This document shows, in pieces, positions 23,101 to 35,100 of a stretch of DNA of 64,000 bases. Below the pieces are notes generated by a model. That model saw only the letters and a list, made by a program, of their open reading frames with translations. It did not search any database and was not told the DNA's origin. Both the position numbers and the translations under genes were made by a program. Source of the stretch: Amblyornis subalaris (taxonomy: Eukaryota > Chordata > Aves > Passeriformes > Ptilonorhynchidae); NCBI GenBank assembly GCA_018881555.1, contig JACAXG010000168.1, positions 496,001-560,000 of the forward strand, given 5' to 3'. Position 1 is the stretch's first letter. Each line of letters starts with the position of its first letter.

Positions 23101-26100
23101 CTGCAGCATCACCAGGAGGTGGTGGAGGCCCAGGCAAGAGTACCGCTCACACCCCATCTTCCTCCCCTTCGCATTCTCCTTGACTGGAACAACACAAGGA
23201 CTGGAGTCCCTGCCACAGGAGGCCATGGAGAGTGAAGTGGACAGAGGAGGATGTACGAGGAGGTATGAGGAGGTGTGTGGCTCCACTCCGGGGTAGTAAG
23301 GAAATCAGACTAGAAATTAGTTTGAGATCCCCTCTAGACCTTGCTTTCATGATTCTGGGATTGGGACCAAGGTATGAAGCTTTGCTGTCCTTGCTGACCC
23401 ACGTGTGAGCACATAGCAGATCAACACCAAAAGAAAATGCTGTATTTTTTAAAACTTTCCCCTATTTGTTCTTTAAAGAACTTAGATTCATCTCCACTGT
23501 AACAGTGCCCTGTTGTTTTTTTCAAGGGGAATGTGATCTGCTCCAAGTATCAATGAGTTACAGCCCCACACAGCAATTAACAGGTGTTATTTACAAAATA
23601 GAAACAGCAGACTGGTTGTCTGGATAGTCAGGGGCTAGTCCAGAACTTTTAGAAAGATTTCTCTCTCCCTGTTGCTCAGCACAAGCACCTGCAGGGCCAG
23701 TCTGTGTGTGGGGCCGTTCCCTCGGGGTCTGGCACAGCCCAGGTGGGCTCGGGGTGTTCTCACTCTGCAGCGGCTCACGGCTGCTCAGGAGGCACCTCGA
23801 GGGGAGGGTGTGCAGGTGCTGCTCTGACATCGCAGCAGTGCAAAACAGGTGGCTGGCAGGACGCTCTAGCACCATCCTCCTGCAAATTATTTTAAGGTCT
23901 TGGGAGTTTTCCTGTCCTTGGAATTAAGCGTGTGCAGGAGTCTTGGCTGACTGATGTGTGCGGGTTCCAACACAGTGCCAAGCCATGGGTGCTGCTCCTG
24001 GGCACCAGCATGCCCACAGCCTGACTGGGCACCAGGGGTGCTGAGTGCTGTGTGAACAGTGTGTTGTCATGCTGTTGTTATTTTAGGTGCATTACTAAAG
24101 GGCCAGGCTGGAGAATCTTATCTCGATGTAATCATCACAGTGTGTTGTCTGCTAATTTTAACTTTATGAAAGTTTTCAGAAATTGGATTGTTCAGAACAC
24201 CAGTGGCTGTAAAGGTTTTAGGATAAATAACTANAGGCACTTAAGGAATAAATAGTTTCTTTACACTTAAAAAAATTTAAAATGTATTGTTGACAAACAG
24301 GCAGAACTGTTTATCCATAAATACTGCAGTGAGGCAGAAGGATGCACTTATCTGTGATATCAGGTCTCTGCCACCCCCTGCTTGGACCCGCCAGGTACAT
24401 GCCTACATGGATCTGCATTTGGATCCAAGCCGCGCTCCAGTCTGTCTGCACCTCCTGGCTGGCAGGAGCAAGCTCAGGCAGAAGCTGCAGGAAATGGCAC
24501 NCTGCCCCCCAAAGTATTCCAGTGTCCTTACGTACAAGTATGCTGGCACGTGGTGCTGCAGGTGGGGAAGGGTGACGATGGCTGCCGGGGGCCCCAGTGG
24601 TGCTGGCGCTGGGTAGTAAGAGGTGCTGACCTACGGGAGAAAGGAAGCAAAGAAAACAAGGTATTAATCTCCTTATCAGCTTCTTTTAGCCACTGGAGGA
24701 GCACCTAAAAACATTTGACTGGCTTCACCCACCCTTCAAAAAACCACCAAAGACATTTCAGGAATTAGAAGAGTCTGGAGCATTTGACTTAAAAAAAGAC
24801 CAGGCAGACTCAGAGGAAAAAAAAGAGGAAGACTCAGAATCACAGAATCATTTAGGTTGGAAAAGACCTCTAGGATCATCAAGACCTTTGACCAACCCCC
24901 ACCTTGTCACCCAGCCCAGACCACTGAGTGCCATGTCCAGTCGTTTCTTGACCTCCAGGAATGGGGACTCCACCACCTCCCTGGGCAGCTCTTCCCAATG
25001 CCTGACCACGCTTTCAGTGAAGAAATTCTTCCTGATGTCCAACCTGAACCTCCCCTGGCACAACTTGAGGCCGTTTCCTCTTATCCTGCCACCTATTATT
25101 CTCCCTTTGCCTGGGACAAGAGACTGACCCCCACCTGGCTCCACCCTCCTGTCAGGGAGTTGTAGAGAGCAAAAAGGTCTCCNCCGAGNCTGCTTTTCCC
25201 CAGACTGAGTCCCCCNAGCTCCCTCAGCTGCTTGACTCATGGTCCTTCCACATGGAGATGCTTCCCAGGGCACAGCTTGGTTGGACTGATGGTGTTCACC
25301 CTGTCCTTTAAGAACGGAGCTTGTTGGGACAGCAAAGCTGGGCTGTGNGGAGGCTCAGGGAGCAGTGATGGAACAGGATAACCTTAACCCAGCAGCTGTG
25401 ACTTCAGAGAGTCACATTTGAGTCCTAAACATGTATCTGTTTTTAATCCNCAAAAGATCCACTTGAATGGGGAGATGCTTCTTCACCTCTCCTTGTGCTT
25501 GGGTCTCTTCTCCCTCTTCACTTGGCTCTGAGCAGGAAGAGTGCCTTTGATCTGTTCAAGGTCTCTGGTGCTGCTTCACAAACGAGAAGGAGTTTGGGAA
25601 AATGGCATTTCAAGCCCAGGCTTTGAACCAGGAGGAGACTGTTGCATCCGCCGGGTGAGGACTGGTGTGATCACTGCTCTTTCTCTTGTTTATTTAGCTC
25701 CAGCTGGGAGTATAGGCATTGCCTGAACGCTAAGTGATACAGCCCTTGCCCCACTGATCTTTAATGACTGTGCTTAAAGCNATGTCCCCCGTCTGTGGTG
25801 TCCCAGGAGCCCCGCGGGCCCGTGAGCGCAGGGCAGCGCAGAGCAGGGTGGGCAGGGAGCAGCCGCTGGCTGCACCATGGGCACAGAGACCCCTCACTCG
25901 GGGTTGTGTGTGGCTGGGGTGGTCCTTTCCCCACTGTCATTTGGCACCTGCAGAGTGGTACCAGCCACCACAATGTCCCCTCTGTGCTCTCGCAGGGTCT
26001 TTGGTGCTCCAGGGAGGAACTGCAGCCCCGTTTCTGCTGCTGAGGCAACTGTGCCTGCTGCTGTGCCAGACCTGCTGCTGCCACCAGGGCCAGAGGGTGG

Positions 26101-29100
26101 CTCCTTGTCCCTGTCATGCCGGTGAGCTCATGAGCAGCATGTTGGGCTGTTCCCATTCCCTGTCCCTGCTCATGTCTCAGCTCGGGTGATGTCCCCCTGC
26201 TGAGGGGGTCTCTGAGGAGAGGCATGCGCTGTTGGGTGTCCTCTGCCTGGCGTCTGCCGAGTGTTCGGCCATTACCCCTGACCCAGCACCCACCTGTGGG
26301 GTGTTTCTGTTCTTCCGAGTTTTGTTTTGTGTCTCCTGTGCTTGCTGGGCTCTGCATGGAGCCCAGGAGGGTCCCAGCTACCATACACAGGGGTCTGTGC
26401 TAACCGGGCACACTCTCACTTGTCGCTTTGGCCGCTGCCTTTGCCCTTCTGGTTGTCACTGGTGCGGGCCGCGCAGCAGCGCTGGGCTGGGGGCGAGGAG
26501 GCAGGACCCGCTGCTGTGCCGGGGGTGCGGAGGGAGGATGGCAGCAGGCAGTCCGGCACCCTCGGGCTGCTCTTCCGCTGAGCTGTCCCTTCTGCAGCAC
26601 AAATCGTCCCCCGGGGCGAGCAGCTGCCAGCAACAGCTCATTCCCGGCTGGAATCCAGCGCGCGCACGCTGGAAGGCGACAGCCCTGGTGGTGCCGTGGC
26701 TGTGCTGAGCTGCTGTGCTGTGTAGGGTGGGGTGGTGGCAGCAGCGTGGCCTCTGCCNGGGGGGCACAGGGCTCCCAGCAGGGCGGAGTGGCGGCAGCCG
26801 TGTCCCGGGGAGCTCAGGGCAGCGGAACGCCGCCGCGCTGGGATGTGGGCGGCAGTGGCGCTCTCCAGCAGTGACCACAGGATCTTTCATGATGCAAACC
26901 GGGGTTTTAATCTTGTGTTCATTTCAAATCTAATTTCTAGTGGTCATGTCTGTAACGCGGTGCTGGAGCACTGGCTTGGCAAGGGCCTAGGGAAAAAGAA
27001 AAGTGACTCACCCCCTCTGGTGCTCTCCAGTAAATTAAATTAATTAAAACACCCCAGCAATTCCAACTTCTGNCTCGGACCTGGAGTGGCAGGTCAGCTT
27101 CAAACCTTCTCTGCATTTCTCATTTTCTAGTCCAGGCAGGATCAGTCCAGGTGCTCAAAAAGTTGATTGGAAATTATAATTTNGTTTTATTAATTACCAT
27201 AATAAAAACGTTTGAAATTTGGGTATTTGGAGTTTCTTTTTCCTGCATTGGAGAAAATGACAGCCTTTTCCTGNTTTTCCTGATGGAACTGTGTTGAAAT
27301 GTCCCCTTTTGGATGGAAAGCTCCGTGTTTTTCATCTCTGTGTTCCCCTCTGCCTGCAAGCAGCCATCATTTACAGCATCCTCAAAGCTGCCTTTGCATT
27401 TGCAACAGAGAGCAAAGAAGATTGAAAGAAATATTTTTGAGCCAACTATAATTGATTTTAGCATTTGCTTTTGCTGATCTCCTGTGAGTACCTTGCAAGC
27501 CCTTGTAAGTACACAGGTTTTAATTCTCTGCCTCTCCTGAAATCCCTCTCCTACTCCATCTCCCCTTCTAGTGTGCCAACAGTGTCATTCCCAGCACTGC
27601 TGATACAGGCAAGTCCCTGCTGAGAGCATCCACGTGGTGCCTTGTGGGGAGGGAGGCCTTCCCCATCCCACCACAGGCGGTGGGAGCTCTCGGTGTTCCT
27701 GGACATTGGGCCCTGCAAGTTCCACGTGATTTAGTACACAGAAATCCAGATGTACCAGAGGGCAGCTGTGGGGTTTGCCAGCTCCCTTCAGCGAGCGGCA
27801 GAGGGGAGAGCAGCAGCTCTTGGGCAGACTTTCCCTGACCCAANGATCACCAGGCGCAGGGAATCAGCTCGGCTGTGACTGGGAAGAGATTCCGGCGTCG
27901 GAGCAGGAGGGCGCGGGTGCCTCGCTGCCCTCGCCCCACAGCCGCTTGCACAAGATGCACATGCACAGACACGGCCACCACAGCCCTGCAAACTGGTTCT
28001 GACTCCGCCTGAGCCCGACTTGGCACTGCCAAGGGGAAGGAAGAGCCAGAGCAGGAGGGCTGGGGCAGTGCCGGTTATTCCCTTTTATGGCCTGAAGTGA
28101 GTCCGACCTGCTCCATGACAGTGGGAATGCCAGGCAGGCAGGTCCTGCTGTGGGGAGACCTACAACCCCCCAGCACAGCCCTTCTAGCTTTGCTTGTGCA
28201 NCCACACACTGTTGCTGGCTGTGCCCGGGGTGCAGCCCCCCTGCTCCCTCGGCCAGGTACCCTGGCAGTGTCTACCCGGGCTTGCAAAGGAATCTCAGCT
28301 TTGCAGCTCAGTCATTGCAGCCCAAATCCAGAGATGGAAAGGGAAAGCTGCATCCTGTGCAGACCCAGAAATGGCACAGATTCCCATGCAAACCTCTGAG
28401 AGCAACACTGCTGTTTGAAAGCAAGGAATTTTCAACCCTTCTAAGGCCAAACCGTAACAGGTCCCCTCTCTTGTTTCTGCTGTTGGCAGTAGTAGTTCAC
28501 ACTGAGACTTTTAGGTAAGATCCCTTCGGGGGTGTGAGACATGATAGAGTTTGAATTATGGAACTATTGTAGGGCTTCACGTCCCCTCCACAGCCCAGGT
28601 CTCATATCCCGGCTCTTTGTGGGCTGGTGCTCAGTACAAAGTGCCCGGTGGGTGGTATTGCCTGGACATGGACTGTGAAGGGCTGGGTGATTGCTCTACA
28701 AAATGTTGGAGCAATCTTGAATATTAAAGAAGTCATATAAATCTAAACAAGCCACTTTTTCTCCCATTTCAGACATCTGTGAAGATTCAGTACTCAGATC
28801 TTTAGTCAGTGTGGGAAGAAGGAAGGAATCTCTTCTGCCTCGAGTGGATAAAGTCCAAAAGGTCGGTCTACATTTACGTGTCAGCCCCCAATTCAGTGTG
28901 CCTCAGGATTGTCCCAGGCGTAGGCTGCAGACTGGCCCTGCCGCTGCCTTACCTGGAGAGGGGTCCCATAGGGAAACTCCTCTTTCTCGCTGCTCTGGGT
29001 GGCCACGGTGGGGTTGCTGGAGCTGATGAGCACAGGGGAGCTGATCTCCAGCGCCGGGCGCTCGGCGGGCGCGTGGACCATCCGGTTCAGGGTGTTGAGG

Positions 29101-32100
29101 GCCGTGGTGATGGAGAACTGCCGCAGGCTTTTCCGTCTGGAGTCGGGCACCTTGGGAAAAGCTGCCGAATCCGTGGCCTTGGCCTTGGGAGATGCTGTTC
29201 GCAGGGACGCGCCCTTAAACTGGGGGGACCAGTGGCTTTTGGTGGTCTGCAGGAGCTGCCGAGCGGGGGTGCTTGGCTGGAAGAGACAATGGGAGATGTG
29301 ATGGGGTTTCAGAAGTTACATCTGGCACAGCCCCTGACTGCTCCGTTTCCCCTTTCCCATCTGGCAGCAGAGCTGCAGGTGACATTACAGGTGATCTTTA
29401 AAATCTTGGGGCTCTGACATTTCTCTCATCTGTTGTCAGTGACAAATTCCGGATGTAAAATCCCTGATTCAAAGCTGACAGCAAAATTAAAATTGGTTTG
29501 AAAATCTTGTGCTGAGGCAAGGGGTTACTGAGGCTGAGTGCTCCCCCCGATACGTTCCTTGTCCAAGGCTTTGGCTGGCAGAGGTGCAGGGAGAGCTGTA
29601 CTTAATAACTCTAACTCTGATTTAGAAGGGATGGTTGAACTCATCTGCCTTTCCCCTTCTGTGCTGGCACACGTGAGTGCAGCTTGNAGCAGGACACCCA
29701 AGCCTTGCAGCTGATGGTACGGCATGGGCTTGGAGAGGCCCTCACTGATGGTGGCACTCCCAGCAGGATTAGATCCACCCAGTTCCATCTCTCTCAGCTT
29801 GAACCTTCATGGTTTGATGCTGCTTCCATTGAAAAAAATCCTGGCTTGTTAAGGATTGGGGTTAATGAGGGAGAGGCAGGCCCCGAGTTTGCATACAGGC
29901 AGTGTTCACACAGTATTTCTTGGAAACTGCTGATCAGGGTGTTAATAGCAAAGGGCATGTGGTGACAGTGTTTTTCACCACGATGGGTGCCAGAGGAATT
30001 AATCATGATTTACTGCTGACATTAATGAATTGCAAAACTTGGAGATTCTCACCCACTCGTGGGAGGCAAATGTGCTTGATGCCCAGGATGGACAGGGAGA
30101 CCATGGCAGGAGAGGTACAGGTGGCTCCCAGACTTCGTTATTTTACAACAGGGCTGATTTTCACATTTTCTCTCTCCTAAATAAGGTTTAAAGCACACAG
30201 TGTGTGCATAGGTACACATGTGCCATGGCCATCCTGTCATTTCTGTGTGTGATCAAACTTTAGCCTAAGCTGGAAACATTTTTCTGCCTCTCTAAACACC
30301 AGGAAACATGATAAAATGGGGCACAAGCTGCATGTCAGAGCCGGGAGAAGCCTCGTGCCTCCCACAGTAGCCCCACCTTTGCCTTCCCTAGAATTAATTT
30401 CTAATTCCTTGGTGGCTCTATGTGTCCCTAACTAACTTGTGTCTGTTAACGCCAGACTTGAATAAGTCATTACTGAAGCTAAAATGATGTCATTAAATGA
30501 AAAGACATTAAAAAAATATATTAGAGCTTCAAATAAGATGTTTTGCTTGTGTCTTCCTATAAAACAGCCACAAAGCAGAGCTTGCTGTAATTATGGGCAT
30601 TACAAGTATTAATTTTATTTCTAGGAATTGGTGCCGGTGCCATTTACACCCTGCATCTCAAGCTAAACTGCACAACACAATTAATGTCTAGACCAGTGCT
30701 GACAGAATTCTGCCGGGCAGCGGTGGCTGGGAGGTCTCGGAGCCGCAGCTCCCGGAACGCCGGGAATGCCGCCGGAGCAGGCGTCGGCCGGGGCTGGGGC
30801 CACCCGCAGCCCCCTCTGGGTGGCTGTCACCCTCTGTGCCCACGGCAGGGTCTGAGGGGGCTTGGGACCCTTCCCGACCCCCGAGAGGAGCTCCTGAGGA
30901 GCGGGGGAGCGCCCGCGCCGTGCCCGGAGCCGCGGGCGGTACCTTGTGCACGGCCAGGCTGTCCCTGCGCTCCGCCTGCTCCCGGCCCCGCACGCCCAGG
31001 CTGAAGAGGGGCCGGGGCAGGGGCAGGTGCTTGATGACTTGCACGGAGCTGGCTGGGAACACGCCGCTGATCCCGTTGGCCTCGCCCAGGTACCAGTTCT
31101 CGTCCAGCTGCCGGAGCAGCACGATGGTGTCCCCCTTGTTGAACCGCAGGTCCCCGGGGTTGTGCCCGCGGTAGGTGTACAGGGCCCTGGCTCGCGGGAC
31201 CTGGGGGAGCGAGAAACAGTCCCTGCAGTTCGTCCGACACAGACAGAATTCCCTAAAAGCATTCATAATTAATGGCAAAAAATGTGGAGGTCTAAGGCTT
31301 AAGCATGCATTTATTAGGATTAACTACCCACATCCTTTCTTGATGGGTTTTACTAATGAAGACAAGCTCTCAAATACTTATGCTAAGTTTGTATCAAGAT
31401 GAAAAGCAGGCTGGACTTGTTTAAGAATATTAAGAAACAGTTAAAGCCTTAAACTAGACTTCCCGTGTGATCTAACTGCCTGCTATAAGGGCTCCTCCAA
31501 CACAACGTCTGTTTTAATGACCCGGGTATTTCTATTTCAGAAGGACTGGAAGTCACAGCCATCATCCAGCTGACCTGGTGGCTGTCACCTGCCAGGAGAA
31601 TGCAGCAGAGCATGGTGAGTGCAGGTTCTGTGCTCACGTGTTCTATCCCCACTTTAACACATGTGACTGTGGGTTTATTTCAGCCTTTTCCTGGGGTACA
31701 GGAAGAGGTGACTTAATTGTTGTTGCAGTGTAACACGACATAGAAGAGATACGCCAAAACCAGAAGAGATGCAGGAACTTTACCATCTTGGCTCTCACCA
31801 AAATGAATTTGCAAAGTCTGTTAAAACAACCGCTGTGCTGAGCCCTGTCTGTGCCAGAACACTCTGTGGAGCTCCTGTCTTCCCTGCAGCGAGGGCTCCC
31901 AGGCACAGCACAGCAGCCCTACATTTTAAAGGGATAACCCAAATGCTGAGCTACATTCCTGACCTCTTAGCTGGTGGCACAGCTGCATGAGCTCCATGCT
32001 GGGAAGCAGGGATTGTTCCCAGCTCTAGAGCCTTGATCAGCTTTAGGCAGAAGTGCTGGTGCCCAGGACAGCCAGAGACAAGAGGCTGTTCAGCTCCCTC

Positions 32101-35100
32101 CTCGCTGCTGTCTGCAGGTCTGGATTGTCCTTCTCCTCTCTTTGGAGGCTGTCGAGTGCTGTGGCCCGGTGAGCCCCTGCAGTTTCTCTGAGCCACCCCC
32201 TCCCGCTGATCTCGCAGGAGACAGTACCTCTGTGCCAGTGACACATTTCAGCTTTTCCTGCCTTTCACTGTGCATTTCACCAAACCCACCCGTGTCAGTG
32301 CCCAAGGCTCAGGCATGATTCCTGCAGAGTTCCCTCACTCTCAGCCAGTTTTGGGAGGTCAGGAAGGTGGAAGTGAGAAACTCAACGTTAAGTTTCCAGA
32401 AGTGTGGAAAAGATCGAATTTCCCATGGAAATTGTTAAGTTTTTGGAAAGAGGATATCTTCCAGCATCCCCAAACACTGATGCCTGGTAGGGAAAAGGAA
32501 CCAAGAAGAGGAAAATCTCATGCACTGCTTTTACTTCAAAGCCTTTGAAATGGGAAGCAATTAGTTTAATGTTTAGTTCTAATTAAGTCATTCTGTCTCT
32601 TAATTTGTGCTCATAGTAAACACACGCGCTTGGCTCAGTGACACTGACAGCACATGGCTGTGAGAAAAGAAACNAGGAAAGGGAGACTCGGGCCAGGGTT
32701 GCTCTCCATCAGATCCAAGGGGAAACAGGGATCATGTGTGTGCCAGGGCCAGGGAGACTCCCTGCAAACACACACCTGCACACATGTGCTTTCCCAGGAG
32801 AAAAACAGACCGTAGGGATAGAGAACACGGACAGCAGTTCTCCTTCAGAACCACTCGGGGACAGACTCACCGGTGTTACACAACGATGGGAAGCACAGAC
32901 CTTGGATTGCCTCAGGAACAACCAGAAAACAAACAGGACTCTTACAAACTGCGGGAACAGGGCTCGGGAAGGAGGAGCACCAACGTCTGGGATGTGAGGG
33001 AATGGCAGGATACAGCAAAACATTAAAGGCAGCATGAACGAGTTATGGAAATATATTAAAAATAAGAGAAACTCTGAAATGAAATGCATGCCTGGTGCTA
33101 ACTGGCAACAGGGAGCAAGCAACTGAGTGCTGAGAGCCTGGAATACTCTTTCTTCAGCAGGCAAAGGGATGAGACGGCAGGGCAGACTGGGATAAACACC
33201 CGAAACCCAGGTGGGACAGGTGTGTTTGTGGTGCCAGGGCTGGCTGAGCACATCTATCCACTTGGGTGCATGGATGGTTGGATGAACAGGCTCTTTTTTC
33301 CTCTAACCACACTCACAACCTTCAGCTCTTCACCTCCTCTTTAACCCTTTCCTCACACTCTTCTGCCCTTTCAAATCTCTAAACCCAAGTCGGCTTTTTC
33401 CAAAGTCTGTTGTTTTTGCTATTTAAAAATTTTTTAAAAAAATTTTGTTTGGCTGTTCAGATACTGAGCCAAAAATATCCCATTGATTTCCCAGCTTTAT
33501 TTAGGACATAAACTAAGCCTTCATCCACCTACAGGGAGCAACTAATGTGGTTTTTACTGTACAGGCCCACCACAAAATAAAGCTGCAAACTGAAGATTTC
33601 AGAAAGAAGACCTCAGATGCAGAGTCCCCGGGTTTTACTGTGTTTGTAGGGTGTAGGAAAGACAAAGAAGAACAACTGAACCACCTTGCAGCAGCCACGG
33701 TGCTGGGGCTGCGGTCGGGCAGCAGAACCCCTGTGGGTGGGTGGCTGGTCCCACGGCCCATCGCTGTCCTGCAGCTGCAGGTCTGATCTGATCCCTGCCT
33801 GAGCTTGGGCTGGTTTCTGTCCACTCCTGGGTGTCCCAGATCCTCTGCAAGGGATCTGTTTTGCTTTATTTAAAGTAGGTTAATTGCAAAGGCAGAAACT
33901 GGGGTGCTAATTAACATGGCGATAAAGACAAGGAGTGCCTGGAGGTTCCTCGCTCTGGGCTGAGGACAGAGGGAGAGGCTTTCTCAGGCCAGAATGTGGT
34001 CCTGGGCAGGGGCAAGGAAGGACCCACTTTGTTTGGATGGAGTCTTGTCCCGTTAGCATGTCCAGTTGCTTTTTGTTAATCCAAAGCAGCATTTCATTTT
34101 AGCAGGGTGGTAGTGGCAGCAAAATGTTCAGCCAAGTATTGCACACACTGGCTGGTCCCTAGTGCAGGCTTAGTGTCTGTCTGAACATCCCGTTGGGAAA
34201 ATATGGAGCAGCTCTGTAAAAAACACAACTAAAGGTTGTAGAGTATTGCTGCCCAGTAGCAGAGGGAGAGACACTACAGTGAAGAAACCCATTTTCTGGG
34301 TGGCTGTAACTTTTTTCAATGCTGCCTCATTTTTTCTAGTTTTCTTCTCTGTTTTCTCCTCCATCAGCCCTGAGTGAGACAGGACCCTGCTCCTGCCAGG
34401 CCCCGGAGGTACTTCAGGCTCCCGGAGCGGCCAAGCCCCAAGTGGCCCATTCCATGGGGCTGCCTGCAGAGACCGTGGGACAGCCCTGGGGAGAGAAGGC
34501 TGCAGGTAATGCCAGGCGTGGAACCACAACCCCCCCTGCATCAGCATTGTCTCTGGGGGTAATGCTTTTCTCTCCTTGGCCACTCTGCCTGCAGTGATGG
34601 TCATGGCAGATGCACCTCAATGCCTTGTCCCCATTCTCAGTGGATTTGAGGTCAATAAGGGAGAAAAGATTTTATTTTTTTCACTATTTTTGGCATTTAG
34701 CATCAGTTGTGCTGGGCAGCCATCCAATGCCTGTGAGTCTCCCTCCGCACAAAACAAAGAAGATTAAAAATATATACATGTGTGTGAGGAAGCAATTTGG
34801 GGTGTCTCTTCATAGCAGAGAAATGCACTCTGTAATTACCTGAAATGAGCTGGTTATAACTCCTCGCAACTGGCAGCAGGGGACTCATGTAAGACCCATA
34901 CTCAGAGCACGGGAATTTACACAAAAGAGAAGGAAAAGCAGTGTGTGAGGCTGGCTGGGGAGGGGATCACTGGGAGCAAAGCCAGGAGAGCGGGGAAGAG
35001 CAGAGGCTGCTGCTGAAAGCTGGGAATGCCCATAAACCTTGTCCCAGGCAACTCCCTCTAAAACCACTCCGGGGAGCAGCGCAGCCCTGTGGCAACACCG

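Larger units (their letters stand above)
24631..28952 (-). other. SH3RF2: SH3RF2 intron with CR1 copy and CpG-rich patch
   Basis: About 4.3 kb. It holds a truncated CR1 element (24835-25270) and a CpG-rich patch (about 26430-26870). No exon is recognised in it. Confidence 0.7.
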
